Positions 63,537 through 64,000 of a stretch of DNA of 64,000 bases are shown here, in pieces. The position numbers and the translations under genes are program-made. The stretch's first letter is position 1, and each line of letters starts with the position of its first letter. The notes below the pieces were generated by a model. It had not been told where the DNA came from. It saw only the letters and a program-made list of their open reading frames with translations, and did no database searches. The DNA is from Roseomonas alba (GTDB lineage: Bacteria > Pseudomonadota > Alphaproteobacteria > Acetobacterales > Acetobacteraceae): positions 124,001-188,000 of the forward strand of contig NZ_JAHYBZ010000007.1 in NCBI RefSeq assembly GCF_019430885.1, written 5' to 3'.

Positions 63537-64000
63537 TCAGGCCGGCACCACCACCCGCCCCACCGCCAGCGACCCGGCTGGCCGGACCGCCAGCAATTCC
63601 TTCCGCGCCTCGACAATGGCGAGGCCCGCGTGGCGCGCCGGCCATACCGCGCGCCCCAGCGCCTCCCAGGCCCCGGCCGTACGCAGGAAGGGGCGGAAAG
63701 GCGGGACATACAGCGCCGAATCGCGTCGCAGCGCCCGGAACAGGTGCCGTTCCAGCAGCCGCGTCACCTGGCCCGGCGAATAGGGCTGGCCGTGGCCGAA
63801 GGGGGTGTGCTCGGCATGGGCCCAGAGCCCCCGGCGATTCGGGGCCACCACCAGCACGCGGCCGTCATCCTTCAGCACCCGCCAGACCTCGCGCAGGAGG
63901 CGGCGCGTGTTCTCGCTGGTCTCAAGACCATGGACCAGCAGCACGCGGTCGAAGCTGAGGTCCGGGAAGGGCAGCCGCTCCTCCTCCGCGATCAGCGCAG
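63537..64000 (-). CDS. Class I SAM-dependent methyltransferase, C-terminal part
   Basis: The gene runs off the right edge; 153 codons to the stop are visible. LPFPDLSFDRVLLVHGLE is the post-motif II/III strand, and VWRVLKDDGRVLVVAPNRRGLWAHAEHTPFGHGQPYS the beta-5 region of a methyltransferase fold. The end (YVPPFRPFLRTAGAWEALGRAVWPARHAGLAIVEARKELL) is typical of a group seen in Rhodospirillales. The SAM-binding motif I lies outside. The substrate is unknown. Confidence 0.75.
   Translation of the reverse strand, partial: ALIAEEERLPFPDLSFDRVLLVHGLETSENTRRLLREVWRVLKDDGRVLVVAPNRRGLWAHAEHTPFGHGQPYSPGQVTRLLERHLFRALRRDSALYVPPFRPFLRTAGAWEALGRAVWPARHAGLAIVEARKELLAVRPAGSLAVGRVVVPA

Overview
The window is very GC-rich DNA, densely packed with genes on both strands, and has no rRNA, tRNA, CRISPR array, recognisable insertion sequence or prophage. 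Gene content and protein style suggest an alphaproteobacterium, probably Acetobacteraceae (Roseomonas-like). Evidence for this is the split System I cytochrome c maturation operon, the three-subunit bc1 complex (Rieske, cytochrome b, cytochrome c1), SecB, HldE, a DUF2585 protein, a V4R protein and many 4-bp ATGA/GTGA stop-start overlaps. The taxonomic placement is inference; no marker gene was compared.

Layout. 1-13.1 kb: start of a class A penicillin-binding protein, a globin-coupled chemoreceptor, a GMC oxidoreductase with a LysR regulator, DoxX, an old yellow enzyme, HldE (LPS heptose), PmbA, a methyltransferase-like protein, an M16 protease and threonine synthase. 13.4-24.6 kb: RTX-like repeat protein, an XRE/DUF2975 membrane-regulator pair, BipA, secreted Pro-rich proteins, an MFS transporter, acetyl-CoA synthetase, and a small Rieske/EVE/YciI operon. 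24.7-30.6 kb: ccmC-ccmD-ccmE-ccmF-ccmG-ccmH-ccmI, which attaches haem to c-type cytochromes. 30.6-38.8 kb: lipase/ICMT/TlpA operon, argH with lptM, V4R protein, HAD phosphatase, ferrochelatase, SecB. 39-44.5 kb: EmrB/EmrA-type efflux with a divergent TetR gene and twin operators, then a DGPF/YciI protein with an ECF42-type sigma factor. 44.6-51.4 kb: petABC (bc1 complex), hemF, and a two-subunit molybdenum hydroxylase. 51.8-64 kb: XRE/BenE/DUF2585/2-hydroxyacid dehydrogenase operon, a Tim44-domain protein, two tandem degenerate EAL-like proteins, an ABC-2 exporter, an MsbA-like ABC exporter and the end of a methyltransferase gene. The ccm genes, petABC, hemH and hemF together form a haem/cytochrome theme: haem synthesis, haem ligation to apocytochromes, and the respiratory complex that uses them.

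The most unusual content lies between the genes. Thirteen copies of a mosaic palindromic repeat (80-370 bp, about 3.6 kb in total, roughly one per 5 kb) occupy most of the long intergenic gaps. Each ends in a GAGGGGC...GCCCCTC hairpin and contains a second, exchangeable hairpin cassette. One copy sits at the start of ccmH and stays open in the ccmH frame. Others separate ccmE from ccmF and an ABC ATPase from its permease. A second family (108 bp, two copies) shows a compensatory base-pair change in a perfect hairpin, and a third (about 140 bp, two copies) forms one long hairpin. No transposase is visible for any of them.

Start codons were chosen from ribosome-binding sites, family start patterns and overlaps; where two starts compete, the entry says so. 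Frame and motif statements come from direct reading. Family names rest on recognised motifs, not on database searches.
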